This document shows positions 1-5,386 of a DNA stretch of 5,386 nucleotides, one piece after another; position 1 is the stretch's first letter; the number at the start of each line of letters is the position of its first letter. Under the pieces are notes generated by a model. The model worked only from the letters and a program-made list of their open reading frames with translations, made no database searches and was not told where the DNA came from. The stretch comes from Thiohalospira sp051745535. Its GTDB lineage: Bacteria; Pseudomonadota; Gammaproteobacteria; Thiohalospirales; Thiohalospiraceae. A program made the position numbers and the translations under genes. The stretch spans positions 1-5,386 of the forward strand of contig JBNJED010000105.1 in assembly GCA_051745535.1 (NCBI GenBank). The letters run 5' to 3'.

Positions 1-1
1 G

Positions 2-736
2 GAGGATCAGGGGGTGGAGACCAAGGCCGACGATTCCCCGCTCACCGAGGCGGATCGCGCCGCCCACCGCATCATCGCCGATGCCCTGGCCGAGGCCTAT
101 CCGGATATCCCGGTGCTCTCCGAGGAGGGGGCGGAGATCCCCTACGCCGAGCGCTCGCACTGGTCCCGCCTGTTCGTGGTGGACCCCCTGGACGGGACCA
201 AGGAGTTCCTGCACAAGAACGGCGAGTTCACCGTGAACATCGCGCTGGTGGAGGAGGGGGAGCCGGTGGCCGGCGTGGTCCACGCCCCCGCCCTGGGTCG
301 GACCTATCTGGGCGACGGCAGTGGCGCCAGTCGCCGGGACGGGGCGCGGCCGCCCATGGCCATCCGCGTGGCGGAGCCGGTGGTCGGCCGGCCCTGGCGC
401 GTGGTGGGGAGCCGCTCCCACGCCACGCCGGAGGTGCAGGCCCTGGTGGATGCCCTGGGCGAGGCGGAGCTGGTGAGTATGGGGAGTTCTCTGAAGCTCT
501 GCCTGGTGGCCGAGGGCGCCGCCGACCTCTATCCGCGCCTGGGTCCGACCTCGGAGTGGGATACCGCCGCCGCCCACGCCGTGGTCCGCGCCGCCGGCGG
601 GGTGGTGGTGGATACCGATCTCGAGCCGCTGACCTACAACCGGCGCGAGACCATCCTCAACCCCTACTTCATCACCGCCAGCCGGCTGGACCCCGCCTGG
701 ACCGGTCCGCTGCCGCGGGTCCTGGGCAAGGTGTAG
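2..736 (+). CDS. cysQ: 3'(2'),5'-bisphosphate nucleotidase CysQ, 5'-truncated by the window edge
   Basis: This is a PAP phosphatase of the inositol monophosphatase superfamily. It removes the 3'-phosphate from 3'-phosphoadenosine 5'-phosphate, giving AMP and phosphate, and so recycles the by-product of sulfate assimilation and sulfotransferase reactions. The frame is open to the left edge. A GTG codon at 14 could start a 240-residue product, but the residues before it (EDQG) and the immediate KADDSPLTEAD motif suggest about 30 N-terminal residues lie outside the window, so I read it as partial. Counting from the GTG codon, the metal-site motifs are VLSEE (34-38), VDPLDGT (56-62) and EWDTAAAHA (181-189), with GSSLK at 157-161. 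The whole visible length resembles E. coli CysQ, with about 16 extra residues at the C-terminus. No typical SD leads the GTG at a usual distance. It converges on the epimerase gene 39 bases downstream. Family assignment is very secure; the exact substrate is inferred from CysQ homology. Confidence 0.95.
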   Translation, partial: EDQGVETKADDSPLTEADRAAHRIIADALAEAYPDIPVLSEEGAEIPYAERSHWSRLFVVDPLDGTKEFLHKNGEFTVNIALVEEGEPVAGVVHAPALGRTYLGDGSGASRRDGARPPMAIRVAEPVVGRPWRVVGSRSHATPEVQALVDALGEAELVSMGSSLKLCLVAEGAADLYPRLGPTSEWDTAAAHAVVRAAGGVVVDTDLEPLTYNRRETILNPYFITASRLDPAWTGPLPRVLGKV

Positions 737-775
737 TCGCCAGGGACCGGCACCACCCGTCGGGTATCTTCGCCC

Positions 776-1783
776 CTAGACCTGGTAGTAGTCGCGGTAC
801 CAGGCCACGAAGTTCGCCACGCCGGTCTCCACCGGGGTGGTGGGCTCGTAGCCCACGTCGGCCTTGAGGTCGGCGACATCGGCGTAGGTGTCCGGGACGT
901 CCCCGGGCTGCAGCGGCAGCAGGTTCTTATCCGCCTTCTTGCCCAGATTTTCCTCGAGCACCTCGATGTAGCGCATCAGCTCCACCGGCTGGTGGGCGCC
1001 GATGTTGTAGATCCGGTAGGGCGCGGCGCTGGTGCCCGGGTCCGGGGCGGCGCCGTCCCAGTCGGGGTTGGGCTCGGCCGGGTGGTCCAGGCTCCGCAGC
1101 ACCCCCTCGACGATGTCGTCGATGTAGGTGAAGTCCCGCCGGTGGTTACCGTAGTTGAAGACGTCGATGGGCTCGCCCGCCAGGATCTTCTTGGTGAACA
1201 GGAACAGCGCCATGTCCGGCCGGCCCCAGGGGCCGTAGACGGTGAAGAACCGCAGGCCGGTGGTGGGCAGCCGGTAGAGGTGGGAATAGGTGTGGGCCAT
1301 GAGCTCGTTGGCCTTCTTGCTGGCGGCGTAGAGGCTCAGGGGGTGGTCCACGTTGTGGTGGACCGAGAAGGGCATCTCGGTATTGGCGCCGTAGACGGAG
1401 GAGGAGCTGGCGAAGACCAGGTGCTCCACCCCGTTGTGGCGGCAGCCCTCCAGGATATGGGTGAAGCCGACGATGTTGGCGTCCACGTAGGCGTGGGGGT
1501 TCTCCAGGGAGTAGCGCACCCCGGCCTGGGCGGCGAGGTTCACCACCCGCTGGGGCTGGTGCTCGCGGAAGACCCGCTCCACCGCCGGCCGGTCCTCCAG
1601 GCTCACCCGCTCCTCGGTGAAGCCGTCATAGTCGCGGACGCGGTTGAGGCGGTTCTCCTTGAGGACCGGGTCGTAGTAGGCGTTGACGTTGTCCACGCCG
1701 ATGACCTCGTCGCCGCGCTCGAGCAGGCGCAGGGCGAGGGCATTGCCGATGAAGCCGGCGGTGCCGGTAACGAGGACGCGCAT
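776..1783 (-). CDS. NAD-dependent UDP-glucuronate 4-epimerase (CapI/LpsL-like)
   Basis: This 335-residue cytoplasmic enzyme belongs to the extended short-chain dehydrogenase/reductase family and probably interconverts UDP-glucuronate and UDP-galacturonate. The N-terminal Rossmann fold shows GTAGFIG at 7-13 for NAD binding, then D31 at the end of the second strand. The catalytic region has the SSSS stretch at 126-129 and Y152-x3-K156 (YAASK). RFFTVYGPWGRPDMA at 178-192 and the segment near 240-262 containing DWDGAAPDP and YRIYNIG are hallmarks of UDP-glucuronate 4-epimerases rather than GalE. Length is typical for the family. The ATG at 1781-1783 is chosen because AAGGGAG lies 6 bases upstream and the Rossmann motif begins at once; the same frame stays open far upstream, but only antisense to pseI. 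It is divergent from pseI and is separated from ugd, which makes its probable substrate. A related uronate or hexose epimerase remains a lesser alternative. Confidence 0.93.
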   Translation of the reverse strand: MRVLVTGTAGFIGNALALRLLERGDEVIGVDNVNAYYDPVLKENRLNRVRDYDGFTEERVSLEDRPAVERVFREHQPQRVVNLAAQAGVRYSLENPHAYVDANIVGFTHILEGCRHNGVEHLVFASSSSVYGANTEMPFSVHHNVDHPLSLYAASKKANELMAHTYSHLYRLPTTGLRFFTVYGPWGRPDMALFLFTKKILAGEPIDVFNYGNHRRDFTYIDDIVEGVLRSLDHPAEPNPDWDGAAPDPGTSAAPYRIYNIGAHQPVELMRYIEVLEENLGKKADKNLLPLQPGDVPDTYADVADLKADVGYEPTTPVETGVANFVAWYRDYYQV

Positions 1784-1789
1784 GCTGGG

Positions 1790-1796
1790 CTCCCTT
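1790..1796 (-). promoter_or_regulatory. Ribosome binding site of the epimerase gene
   Basis: AAGGGAG on the minus strand sits 6 bases before the ATG at 1783. It decides the start within a frame that is otherwise open for several hundred codons further upstream. Confidence 0.8.
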
Positions 1797-1817
1797 GCCG
1801 CTGTTCGTGATGTCCCC

Positions 1818-1823
1818 ATTGTA
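1818..1823 (-). promoter_or_regulatory. Possible -10 element upstream of the epimerase gene
   Basis: The minus strand reads TACAAT, five of six matches to TATAAT, ending 34 bases before the ATG. No good -35 is seen at 16-18 bases; at 17 bases the hexamer is ACCCGG. The element may be weak, activator dependent or coincidental. A nearly identical TACAATG precedes ugd. Confidence 0.35.
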
Positions 1824-1868
1824 TCGCAACGGCGGCGGATCCGGGTTCCATTTCCGACCAAACGGGAG

Positions 1869-1882
1869 CCGGGCCGGCCCGG
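1869..1882. repeat. 14-base perfect palindrome in the divergent intergenic region
   Basis: CCGGGCCGGCCCGG is its own reverse complement and ends four bases before the TTGACA of the proposed pseI promoter. It could be an operator for a dimeric regulator. In DNA this rich in G+C about one such palindrome may occur by chance in a window of this size, so its position is the only argument for function. I do not recognise a known operator consensus in it. Confidence 0.4.
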
Positions 1883-1886
1883 AGAT

Positions 1887-1914
1887 TTGACATCGTCGGC
1901 GCGGCCCGGATACT
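1887..1914 (+). promoter_or_regulatory. Sigma70-type promoter for pseI
   Basis: TTGACA at 1887-1892 matches the -35 consensus perfectly. After a 16-base spacer, GATACT at 1909-1914 matches the -10 consensus at four of six positions. Transcription would start near 1921 and give a leader of about 40 bases before the TTG start. The match lies in the only sizeable intergenic gap of the window and faces pseI. Confidence 0.55.
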
Positions 1915-1947
1915 GCGCGCCGAAGTCCCGAGACCGGCCAGGAAGCC

Positions 1948-1955
1948 GGGAGGAG
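1948..1955 (+). promoter_or_regulatory. Ribosome binding site of pseI favouring a TTG start
   Basis: GGGAGGAG ends 5 bases before TTG at 1961, and its GGAGG core is 7 bases away, which is optimal spacing. The ATG at 1979 is 23 bases from the end of this element and has no SD of its own nearby. CCGGC (1934-1938) and GCCGG (1945-1949) can pair into a small hairpin that overlaps the first two bases of the SD. Confidence 0.65.
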
Positions 1956-1960
1956 CTCCC

Positions 1961-3016
1961 TTGCGAACCCATACCGCCATGAGCATCGTGGGCCGACCCA
2001 TCGGGAACGGCCATCCGCCCCTGATGGTGGCGGAACTTTCGGCCAACCACGATGGCAGCCTCGACCGGGCGCTGGCCATCGTGGATGCGGCCGCCGAGGC
2101 GGGCGCCGACGCCATCAAGCTCCAGACCTACCGGCCGGACACCATGACCCTGGACGTCGAACGGCCGGAGTTCTTCATCGAGGCGGGGCGCTGGGCCGGG
2201 GAGAGCCTCTACCAGCTCTACGAGCGCGCCCACACCCCCTGGGAGTGGCACGAGGCGCTCTTCCAGCGGGCCCGGGAGCGGGGTCTCATCGCCTTCTCCT
2301 CGCCCTTCGACGCCACCGCCGTGGACTTCCTGGAGGGGCTGGACTGCCCCGCCTACAAGATCGCCTCCTTCGAGGCGGTGGACCTGGAGCTCATCCAGCG
2401 AGTGGCGGCCACCGGCAAGCCGGTGATCCTCTCCACCGGCATGGCCGACGCCGAGGAGATCGCCACGGCGGTGGCAACGGCGCGGGAGGCGGGGTGTAAC
2501 GACCTGGCACTGCTCCATTGCGTCAGTGCCTATCCGGCGGAGCCGGCGGAGTACAACCTGCGGACCCTGCCGGACCTGGCCCGGCGGTTTTCCGTGGTGG
2601 CGGGGCTCTCCGACCACACCCGCGACAATACCACCGCCATCGCGGCGGTGGCGCTGGGGGCGACCATCGTGGAGAAGCACTTCACCCTGGATCGAGCCGG
2701 TGGCGGGCCGGATGACGACTTCTCCCTGGAGCCGCCGGAGCTGGCCGCCCTGTGCCGGGATGCCTGGACCGCCTGGCAGGCGCTGGGGGAGGTGAGCTAC
2801 GAGCGCAGCCCCTCGGAGCAGGAGAGCACGGTCTTTCGCCGGTCGCTCTACTTCGTCGCCGACGTCGCCGCTGGCGAGACCATTACCGAGGCGCACATCC
2901 GCCCCATCCGGCCCGGCTACGGCGCCCCGCCGGCGGAGCGCCAGGCCTTCCTGGGCCGGCGGGCCCGCCGGGCCATCGCGCGCGGGACGCCGGCGAGCTG
3001 GGAGCTGGTGGAATAG
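1961..3016 (+). CDS. pseI: Pseudaminic acid synthase PseI (NeuB family)
   Basis: PseI condenses phosphoenolpyruvate with 2,4-diacetamido-2,4,6-trideoxy-altrose to form pseudaminic acid, a cytoplasmic step before CMP activation and transfer to flagellin or surface glycans. Numbering from the in-frame ATG at 1979 (345 residues), the NeuB-type TIM barrel carries AELSANH (18-24, E19 probably catalytic), KLQTY (47-51), TPWEWH (86-91), FSSPFD (106-111), STGMA (152-156), LSDHT (210-214) and EKHF (232-235). H213 and H234 match the two metal-binding histidines of NeuB. A C-terminal SAF/antifreeze-like domain starts near 285 and includes RPIRPGYG (308-315). AELSANH and TPWEWH favour PseI over sialic acid (NeuB) or legionaminic acid (LegI) synthases, although LLHCVSAYP is nearer the NeuB form. 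A TTG at 1961 adds six residues and has the better ribosome binding site; the ATG aligns better with family lengths. No other Pse enzyme lies in the window. It has its own promoter and converges on ugd. Confidence 0.93.
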   Translation: MRTHTAMSIVGRPIGNGHPPLMVAELSANHDGSLDRALAIVDAAAEAGADAIKLQTYRPDTMTLDVERPEFFIEAGRWAGESLYQLYERAHTPWEWHEALFQRARERGLIAFSSPFDATAVDFLEGLDCPAYKIASFEAVDLELIQRVAATGKPVILSTGMADAEEIATAVATAREAGCNDLALLHCVSAYPAEPAEYNLRTLPDLARRFSVVAGLSDHTRDNTTAIAAVALGATIVEKHFTLDRAGGGPDDDFSLEPPELAALCRDAWTAWQALGEVSYERSPSEQESTVFRRSLYFVADVAAGETITEAHIRPIRPGYGAPPAERQAFLGRRARRAIARGTPASWELVE

Positions 3017-3017
3017 C

Positions 3018-3043
3018 GGGGACGAGGCCCGCGGGGCGTCCCT
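3018..3043. terminator. Possible bidirectional terminator hairpin between pseI and ugd
   Basis: GGGACG at 3019-3024 can pair with CGTCCC at 3037-3042, with a G-U pair possible outside it (3018/3043). The 12-base interior contains the palindrome CCCGCGGG (3028-3035). It spans the 25-base gap between two convergent stop codons, where a shared terminator would be expected. There is no T-run on either side, so intrinsic termination is uncertain. Confidence 0.35.
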
Positions 3044-4400
3044 AGTCGGCGCGGCGGTCGGCCACGGCGTCCCCCACCGGCGGCCGGCCGATGGCATAGT
3101 AGGTGAAGCCCTGGCCGGCCATGTAGTCCGGGTCGTAGATGTTGCGGCCGTCGAAGACCACCGGCTGCTTGAGCTGCTCCTTCACCAGGGCGAAGTCGGG
3201 GCTGCGGAAGGGGTGCCACTCGGTAATGACCACCAGGGCATCGGCCCCCTCCAGGGCGGCCTCCGGCCCCTCCACCAGCTCCAGGTCGTCGCGCTCGCCG
3301 TAGATCCGGTGGGTCTCCTCCATGGCCTCGGGGTCGAAGGCGCGGACCCGGGCGCCGGCCTGCCACAGCGACTCCATCAGGACCCGGGCCGGGGCCTCGC
3401 GCATGTCATCGGTATTGGGCTTGAAGGCCAGCCCCCAGAGGGCGATGGTCCTGCCGGCCAGCGCGCCGCCGAAGTGGGCGTGGAGCTTGTTGAAGAGGAC
3501 CGACTTCTGGCGGTCGTTCACCGCCTCCACCGCGCTCAGCAGCTCGGCCTCGTAGCCCACGTCCCGGGCGGTGCGCTCCAGCGCCTTGACGTCCTTGGGG
3601 AAGCAGGAGCCGCCGTAGCCGGCCCCGGGGTAGATGAAGGAGTAGCCGATGCGCGGATCGGAGCCGATGCCGTTGCGCACCGCCTCGATATCGGCGCCCA
3701 GCCGGTCCGCCAGGTTGGAGAGCTCGTTCATGAAGCTGATCTTGGTCGCCAGCATGGCGTTGGCGGCGTACTTGGTCAGCTCCGCCGAGCGGATGTCCAT
3801 GGCGATGAGCCGGTCGTGGTTGCGGTTGAAGGGGGCGTAGAGGGCGCGCAGGAGCTCGGTGGTCCGGGGGTTGTCGGTGCCGACGATGACCCGGTCCGGC
3901 TTCATGAAGTCGTCGATGGCCGCCCCCTCCTTGAGGAATTCGGGGTTGGAGACCACATCGAACTCCAGCTCGGCGCCGCGGCGCTCCAGGGTCTCGGAGA
4001 CCGCCTCGCGCACCCGGTCGGCGGTGCCCACCGGCACCGTGGACTTGTCGATGATGACCTTGTAGTCGTCCATGTGTTCGCCGATGGAGCGGGCCACGGC
4101 CAGGACATACTGCAGGTCGGCGGAGCCGTCCTCGTCCGGCGGGGTCCCCACGGCGATGAACTGGAACAGGCCGTGGGCCACGCCGTCGGCGATATCGGTG
4201 GTGAAGCGCAGGCGGCCGGCGGCGGTGTTCTCGTGGACCATGGACTCCAGGCCCGGCTCGTAGATCGGGATCTCGCCGCGCTCGAGCATCTCGATCTTGC
4301 GCTGGTCCACGTCCACGCAGACCACGTCGTTGCCCATCTCGGCGAGACAGGTCCCGGTAACCAGCCCCACGTAGCCCGAGCCGAAGATCGTCACGTTCAT
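3042..4400 (-). CDS. ugd: UDP-glucose 6-dehydrogenase
   Basis: Ugd oxidises UDP-glucose to UDP-glucuronate with two NAD+ in the cytoplasm, supplying acidic sugar for capsule, LPS or exopolysaccharide. The 452-residue product has the usual length of bacterial class Ugd proteins. The N-terminal Rossmann fold begins at once with GSGYVG (7-12) and D30 follows its second strand. AVGTPPDEDGSADL lies at 83-96 and STVPVGT at 120-126. SNPEFLKEGAA (151-161) and ELTKYAANAMLATK (207-220, with K210 and N214) belong to the active site. GSCFPKD (264-270) carries the catalytic thiol C266. The C-terminal UDP-binding domain shows LWGLAFKPNTDDMREAP (321-337) and FDGRN (416-420). The ATG at 4400 is supported by AGGGAG 8 bases upstream and by immediate onset of the Rossmann motif. 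It lies 73 bases downstream of the ZIP gene on the same strand, so readthrough is possible, but a -10-like element in the gap suggests its own promoter. Its product is the probable substrate of the epimerase at 776-1783. Confidence 0.97.
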   Translation of the reverse strand: MNVTIFGSGYVGLVTGTCLAEMGNDVVCVDVDQRKIEMLERGEIPIYEPGLESMVHENTAAGRLRFTTDIADGVAHGLFQFIAVGTPPDEDGSADLQYVLAVARSIGEHMDDYKVIIDKSTVPVGTADRVREAVSETLERRGAELEFDVVSNPEFLKEGAAIDDFMKPDRVIVGTDNPRTTELLRALYAPFNRNHDRLIAMDIRSAELTKYAANAMLATKISFMNELSNLADRLGADIEAVRNGIGSDPRIGYSFIYPGAGYGGSCFPKDVKALERTARDVGYEAELLSAVEAVNDRQKSVLFNKLHAHFGGALAGRTIALWGLAFKPNTDDMREAPARVLMESLWQAGARVRAFDPEAMEETHRIYGERDDLELVEGPEAALEGADALVVITEWHPFRSPDFALVKEQLKQPVVFDGRNIYDPDYMAGQGFTYYAIGRPPVGDAVADRRAD

Positions 4401-4408
4401 GCCGTTCG

Positions 4409-4414
4409 CTCCCT
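4409..4414 (-). promoter_or_regulatory. Ribosome binding site of ugd
   Basis: AGGGAG on the minus strand lies 8 bases before the ATG at 4400 and fixes this start within a frame that continues further upstream. Confidence 0.75.
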
Positions 4415-4420
4415 GGAAGA

Positions 4421-4435
4421 CCCCTTGGAAAGGGG
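4421..4435. repeat. Short perfect hairpin in the gap upstream of ugd
   Basis: CCCCTT (4421-4426) and AAGGGG (4430-4435) form a perfect 6-base stem around a 3-base loop. On the minus strand it follows the TACAAT element and precedes the ugd ribosome binding site. It could be a leader hairpin of ugd or the end of the ZIP transcript. No T-run follows on the minus strand (next bases GTCTTCC), so it is not a standard intrinsic terminator. Confidence 0.4.
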
Positions 4436-4438
4436 CGC

Positions 4439-4444
4439 ATTGTA
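4439..4444 (-). promoter_or_regulatory. Possible -10 element upstream of ugd
   Basis: The minus strand reads TACAAT, five of six matches to the sigma70 -10, ending 38 bases before the ugd ATG. With a 17-base spacer the -35 position reads TGTACC, a poor match. Placement and sequence (TACAATG) resemble the element ahead of the epimerase gene. Confidence 0.35.
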
Positions 4445-4473
4445 CGTCAGGGCCCCGGGGCGGTACAGGCGAC

Positions 4474-5253
4474 TCAGCCGGCCAGGTTGAGCAGTACGGC
4501 CATGATGGCCATCCCGGCCATGAGGCCGTAGACCGATTGATGGCCGCGGCCGTAGAGCTTGGCGTTGGGGACGAGCTGGTCCAGGGAGATGAAGACCATG
4601 ATCCCGGCAACCGCGGCGAAGACGATCCCCATTACGCTGTCATCCAGGAAGGGCCGCAGTAGCAGGAAGGCGGCCAGCGCCCCCAGCGGTTCGGCCAGGC
4701 CGGAGAGGAAGGCGAGCCCGACGGGCCGGCCTCGGCGGGCGGTGGCATAGAAGAGGGGGATGGCGACGGCGATCCCCTCCGGGATGTTGTGCAGGGCCAC
4801 GGCCAGGGCGACGGAACTCCCCACCACGGGGTCGGAGAGGGCCGCCATGAAGGTGGCCACGCCCTCGGGGAAGTTGTGCAGGGTGATGGCCAGGGCGGCC
4901 AGCGCGCCCAGTCGTAGCAGGCGGGGTTCGTCGCGGACGCTCTCCAGGCTGCGCGCCTGGTGCGGGTTCTCCCCTTCGGGAACCAGGCCGTCGATGACCG
5001 CGGTGGCCATCATGCCCAGCAGGAAGGCGGTTGCCGCGATCCACTTCCCCTGCTCCCCGCCGATGAAATCCACCGCATCGGCGTAGAGTTCCACGAAGGC
5101 GATGTAGAGCATCACGCCGGCCGAGAGGCCCAGGCTCACCGCCAGGAAGGCGTGCTGATCCCGGCGGATGAAGAGGGCAGCCACCCCGCCCAGGCCGGTC
5201 GCAAGGCCGGCCAGGGTGGTAAGGGCGAGGGCGGTGACCGCTGCGGATTCCAT
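4474..5253 (-). CDS. zupT: ZIP family divalent metal transporter (ZupT-like)
   Basis: This 259-residue inner-membrane protein belongs to the ZIP family and probably imports zinc, possibly also iron, manganese or other divalent cations. Length is close to that of E. coli ZupT (about 257). Eight hydrophobic segments can be read, roughly 5-28, 36-57, 70-90, 112-138, 145-170, 177-200, 206-228 and 240-258. The binuclear metal-site motifs are both intact: HNFPEG (126-131) in segment 4 and HNIPEG (155-160) in segment 5, with SGLAEPLG (184-191) in segment 6. The loop between segments 3 and 4 (about 91-111) is hydrophilic but has only one histidine. The ATG at 5253 has a weak upstream GGGA at 7 bases. 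The start is 27 bases past the stop of the chemoreceptor gene on the same strand, so cotranscription is possible. I saw no recognisable Zur-type operator in the short gap. Family is secure; metal preference cannot be read from sequence. Confidence 0.93.
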   Translation of the reverse strand: MESAAVTALALTTLAGLATGLGGVAALFIRRDQHAFLAVSLGLSAGVMLYIAFVELYADAVDFIGGEQGKWIAATAFLLGMMATAVIDGLVPEGENPHQARSLESVRDEPRLLRLGALAALAITLHNFPEGVATFMAALSDPVVGSSVALAVALHNIPEGIAVAIPLFYATARRGRPVGLAFLSGLAEPLGALAAFLLLRPFLDDSVMGIVFAAVAGIMVFISLDQLVPNAKLYGRGHQSVYGLMAGMAIMAVLLNLAG

Positions 5254-5280
5254 CCCGCGTTCCCGGCTGTCCCGTCCCGG

Positions 5281-5386
5281 CTAGAACCGGAAGTGGTTGA
5301 GCTGCTCCTGCACCGAGTGGGTGAGCTCGGCGAGCCGCTTGCTGACCTCCTCGACCTCGCGCGCCTTGTTGTCGTTGGTGCTGGCG
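5281..5386 (-). CDS. C-terminal end of a methyl-accepting chemotaxis protein (partial)
   Basis: Only the last 34 codons lie in the window, ending at TAG (5281-5283). The visible peptide starts ASTNDNKAREVEEVSK and ends in RF. It has the pattern seen after the signalling hairpin of bacterial chemoreceptors: an S-x-N-D-N-x-A-R segment, then an amphipathic helix whose L, V and F residues recur in heptad-like spacing (RLAELTHSVQEQLNHFRF). There is no pentapeptide CheR/CheB tether such as NWETF at the end. The sensor domain and transmembrane segments are beyond the right edge, so the ligand cannot be guessed. The 27-base gap to the ZIP gene on the same strand may indicate a shared transcript. Another long coiled-coil protein is a less likely alternative. 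Confidence 0.7.
   Translation of the reverse strand, partial: ASTNDNKAREVEEVSKRLAELTHSVQEQLNHFRF

Noticed and set aside
14..16. GTG as the true start of cysQ
   Set aside because: Coding sequence resembling the family continues in frame to the window edge, and starting here would lose the N-terminal helix present in CysQ homologues; GGAGG at 1-5 lies 8 bases before it but fits chance GGA/GAG codons.
755..765. ACCC-GTC-GGGT hairpin in the gap between cysQ and the epimerase gene as a terminator
   Set aside because: A 4-base stem with no T-run is too weak to call in G+C-rich DNA.
992..1810. A 272-codon open frame antisense to the epimerase gene
   Set aside because: Low-complexity V/G/E/D-rich product, fully opposite a gene with clear catalytic motifs; a codon-bias by-product.
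1784..3097. In-frame upstream extension of the epimerase frame through the antisense of pseI, suggesting a fusion protein
   Set aside because: The extension is repetitive R/G/P-rich sequence without motifs, runs opposite pseI, and the ATG at 1783 has its own good ribosome binding site directly before the Rossmann motif.
3213..4490. A 425-codon open frame antisense to ugd
   Set aside because: It lies almost entirely opposite a well-supported gene, its product is rich in G, V, A and H with no recognisable fold, and such frames are expected where third positions are mostly G or C.
4401..4610. N-terminal extension of Ugd into the ZIP gene
   Set aside because: The ATG at 4400 has an SD and starts exactly at the family N-terminus; the extra residues are an out-of-frame reading of the ZIP gene and the gap.
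1..5386. Mobile element, CRISPR array, toxin-antitoxin pair or phage defence system
   Set aside because: No transposase, integrase, spaced direct repeats, terminal inverted repeats or small paired genes were seen; all coding space is taken by metabolic, transport and chemotaxis genes.

Overview
This is a G+C-rich window (roughly two thirds or more by eye) with dense bacterial gene packing. It holds six protein genes, four of them complete. The proteins look gammaproteobacterial: a CysQ-type PAP phosphatase, a ZupT-like ZIP transporter and the end of a methyl-accepting chemotaxis protein. A halophilic or Ectothiorhodospiraceae-like genus is a possible guess, but the sequence alone does not fix the taxon. 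I see no tRNA, rRNA, CRISPR array, insertion sequence or other mobile element.

Layout from left to right. cysQ (+) enters from the left edge without its N-terminus and ends at 736. A UDP-glucuronate 4-epimerase gene (-) occupies 776-1783 and converges on cysQ across a 39-base gap. A 177-base divergent intergenic region (1784-1960) follows; it carries a good sigma70-type promoter facing right, a weaker -10-like element facing left and a 14-base perfect palindrome. pseI (+), for pseudaminic acid synthase, runs to 3016 and converges on ugd (-, 3042-4400), with a compact inverted repeat between the two stop codons. Upstream of ugd on the same strand is a ZIP metal transporter gene (-, 4474-5253). 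Upstream of that is the 3' end of a chemotaxis receptor gene (-), cut by the right edge.

The core from 776 to 4400 is a nucleotide-sugar and surface-glycan locus. Ugd oxidises UDP-glucose to UDP-glucuronate and the epimerase converts that to UDP-galacturonate, so these two form a two-step route to acidic sugars for capsule, O-antigen or exopolysaccharide. PseI makes pseudaminic acid, a nonulosonic acid used on flagellins or in surface polysaccharides; its usual partners (PseB, PseC, PseH, PseG, PseF) are not in this window. CysQ clears the 3'-phosphoadenosine 5'-phosphate left by sulfate assimilation or sulfotransferases. The ZIP transporter and chemoreceptor look functionally unrelated to the glycan genes.

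I found no convincing undescribed system. The points most worth checking are the isolated pseI gene, the divergent control region, the similar TACAATG elements ahead of the epimerase and ugd genes, and the choice of pseI start codon. Long open frames opposite the epimerase and ugd genes are best read as by-products of G/C-biased codons.
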